The notes below the pieces were generated by a model, which saw only the letters and a list, made by a program, of their open reading frames with translations, made no database searches and was not told the DNA's origin. Shown one piece after another: positions 62,574-64,000 of a stretch of 64,000 nt of DNA. Position 1 is the stretch's first letter. The number at the start of each line of letters is the position of its first letter. A program made the position numbers and the translations under genes. The DNA is from Sipunculus nudus (taxonomy: Eukaryota > Annelida > Sipuncula > Golfingiida > Sipunculidae): the NCBI GenBank assembly GCA_026874595.1, contig CM049322.1, forward strand, positions 25,953,400-26,017,399, read 5' to 3'.

Positions 62574-63811
62574 ATGGCAGATAATATTAAATTCCAAGTC
62601 CTCTCATTAAACGTCAGGGGAATAAGAAAATATATGAAGAGAAGACAAATCTTAAATTGGTTAGTTAAACATAATAGTTATAATGGTGTAAGCTTTTTAC
62701 AAGAATGCCACTGTACAAAACAGGACGAGAGTACATGGTCTAATCAGTGGCGAGGAGTAATGTATTTTTCACATGGAAAATCAAAGTCTTGTGGTGTATG
62801 TACATTAATTGGCAAGAATCTGGAATTCAGAGAAATTAATAAATCTATAGATCTTTCTGGGAGGTGTGGAATGTGAAATTAATGGTTTGCACTGTCTGCT
62901 TCTAAACATATATGCCCCAAACCATGAAACTCAGCAAGTCGAATTTTATGAAATGATCCTCACTGAACTGTTAGAACTGACTATGGAAAACAGATGTACA
63001 GATTATATGGGGTGGTGACTTTAATGTTCATTTTACAGAACTTGACGCAGATGGAGGAAGGACCACTGTTAAACATAATCCTGTCAATAAAATAACTACC
63101 ATCATGGAAGCTTTAAACCTGTGTGATATATGGCGTCTCAAACATGAAGACATAAAAGCCTTTACTTGGCGATCAAATACTCCTTTAATTCAGAGACATC
63201 TAGATTATTTTTTAATAACAAACACTTTGCAGTCTTTTGTTACAAAATGTGATATAATTCCATCTGTTAGCACAGACCATTCAGCAGTATTAATATATGT
63301 AAACTTCAGCAAAGATAACAAAATGGGACCTTCTCACTGGTATATGAACAATGAATTATTAAATGATACTGAATATTTGAAATTGATTAAGGAAAACATC
63401 AGTGAATGGAAACAGGAAATGAATACTGAAAAGGCAAAGACAAAATGGAAATATATAAAATATAAATTAGAGAGTTCACGAGACAGTATAGTAAATTAAA
63501 GGCTAAACGACTCAAAAAATAAAGTCTGGTTGGAAAATAAAGTGGCTAAACTTGAACAAGAATTAAGATGTTCTGATACACCTGAAACGCAGGATTTATA
63601 CCACACAACAAAGCAAAAGTTACAGGAACATTATGACAACATCACACGAGGAGTTATAATCAGGTCAAGGGCTCAGTGGCTGCAACAGGGAGAAAAGGGG
63701 TCTAGGTATTTTTTAAACCTTGAGAAAAGAAATAAAAATAACTCTGTAATAAGACAATTATATTGTAATGGTGAATATATTAAAGATTCCAAAGATATTA
63801 TGAGATTTATT
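62574..63811 (+). pseudogene. LINE ORF2, endonuclease part, frameshifted and truncated
   Basis: The likely start is the ATG at 62574 (MADNIKFQVLSLNVRGI). The APE-type endonuclease can be followed: LNVRG, LQECHC with the catalytic Glu, LLNIYAPN, WGGDFNVHF (63008 onward) and STDHSAVL with the catalytic His. The reading frame changes near 62869 and again near 63008, and an in-frame TAA lies at 63497. The linker motif SRAQWLQQGEKGSRYFLNLE is of the L1-Tx1 kind. Reverse transcriptase is absent because the D element cuts in at about 63811. The copy cannot produce a working enzyme. Confidence 0.8.
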
Positions 63812-64000
63812 GTATCGCCAGACATAGTCTGGAGATACTATGGTTTAGGCACGGTCGCGCCGCCGCCGCCGCAGAGATTTCTTTTGGACACAATAACTCA
63901 AAAAATATTTCACGGATCTTTACCAAACTTGGTATATGTATAGATATGGGTGAGAGGACGACGCCTATTTAAAATGAGATCATGACCTCAACTAGGAGAG
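63811..64000 (+). mobile_element. D element, 5' part, continues beyond window
   Basis: TGTATCGCCAGACATAGTC folds on a copy of GGAGATACTATGG, then comes a GCCGCCGCCGCC run and the monomer AGAGGACGACGCCTATTTAA. It matches 44620-44834. It interrupts LINE ORF2 and runs off the window. Confidence 0.7.

Larger units (their letters stand above)
60961..63811 (+). mobile_element. L1-Tx1-type LINE, 5' part
   Basis: The element runs from its 5' untranslated region (60961-61519) through ORF1 and the start of ORF2 and is broken by a D element at about 63811, before any reverse transcriptase motif. The 5' region holds an 84-codon frame without an ATG start (61063-61314) that I do not recognise. The 5' boundary is taken from the break in C8 monomer sequence. 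Confidence 0.75.

Overview
This is eukaryotic, AT-rich, intron- and repeat-dominated DNA. The terminal hairpin motifs followed by GTCCGTC runs, a tRNA-derived SINE, an L1-Tx1-type LINE and an invertebrate-type SIK kinase tail fit a mollusc, most likely a bivalve. That assignment is inference; no single marker proves it.

One host gene is supported. It is a salt-inducible kinase (SIK3-like) on the + strand, seen as its last two coding exons: an 81-nt phase-0 exon at 44317-44397 and a terminal exon with coding part 52056-53255. The terminal exon ends in a KA1-like domain. Everything to the left is most simply intron or 5' flank of this gene, and no other host exon was found. A 30-bp minisatellite lies just 3' of the stop.

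The rest is almost wall-to-wall transposable elements. Most belong to a few short-ended families that I call A1, A2, A3, B, C, D and F. Those with both ends visible share one plan: a T run, a hairpin at the 5' end, a GTCCGTC-rich stretch, internal tandem monomers, then a 3' hairpin ending in CTTGT or CTAGT. A, C and F also carry a short motif near the 5' end that is repeated inverted near the 3' end. Five filled sites can be compared with empty sites elsewhere in the window. In each, the element sits within or beside a T run with no target-site duplication. This is how non-autonomous Helentron/Helitron elements behave. No Rep or helicase gene is present.

Layout: 1-2036 A3 fragment; 2037-4144 A2 body; 4145-27292 one C element expanded to 23 kb by nested insertions and by a tandem triplication (5374-17857); 27293-28362 A2 remnant; 28363-30783 intact A3; 30856-34894 A1 then C; 35263-35863 short A1; 35951-42674 reverse-strand A2 holding a forward A2 and a TIR DNA transposon; 42675-44256 C with a SINE; 44317-44397 SIK exon; 44620-51736 D, A1, C, A2 and C pieces inside the last SIK intron; 52056-53255 SIK terminal exon; 53661-54620 minisatellite; 54629-60960 C and A2 elements; 60961-63811 L1-Tx1-like LINE with intact ORF1 and broken ORF2; 63811-64000 D element.

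The most striking signal is a perfect 12-bp palindrome, GGTGGCGCCACC. I counted about 39 exact copies by eye, spread over monomers of otherwise different families. Many more copies differ by C-to-T or G-to-A at the central CpG.
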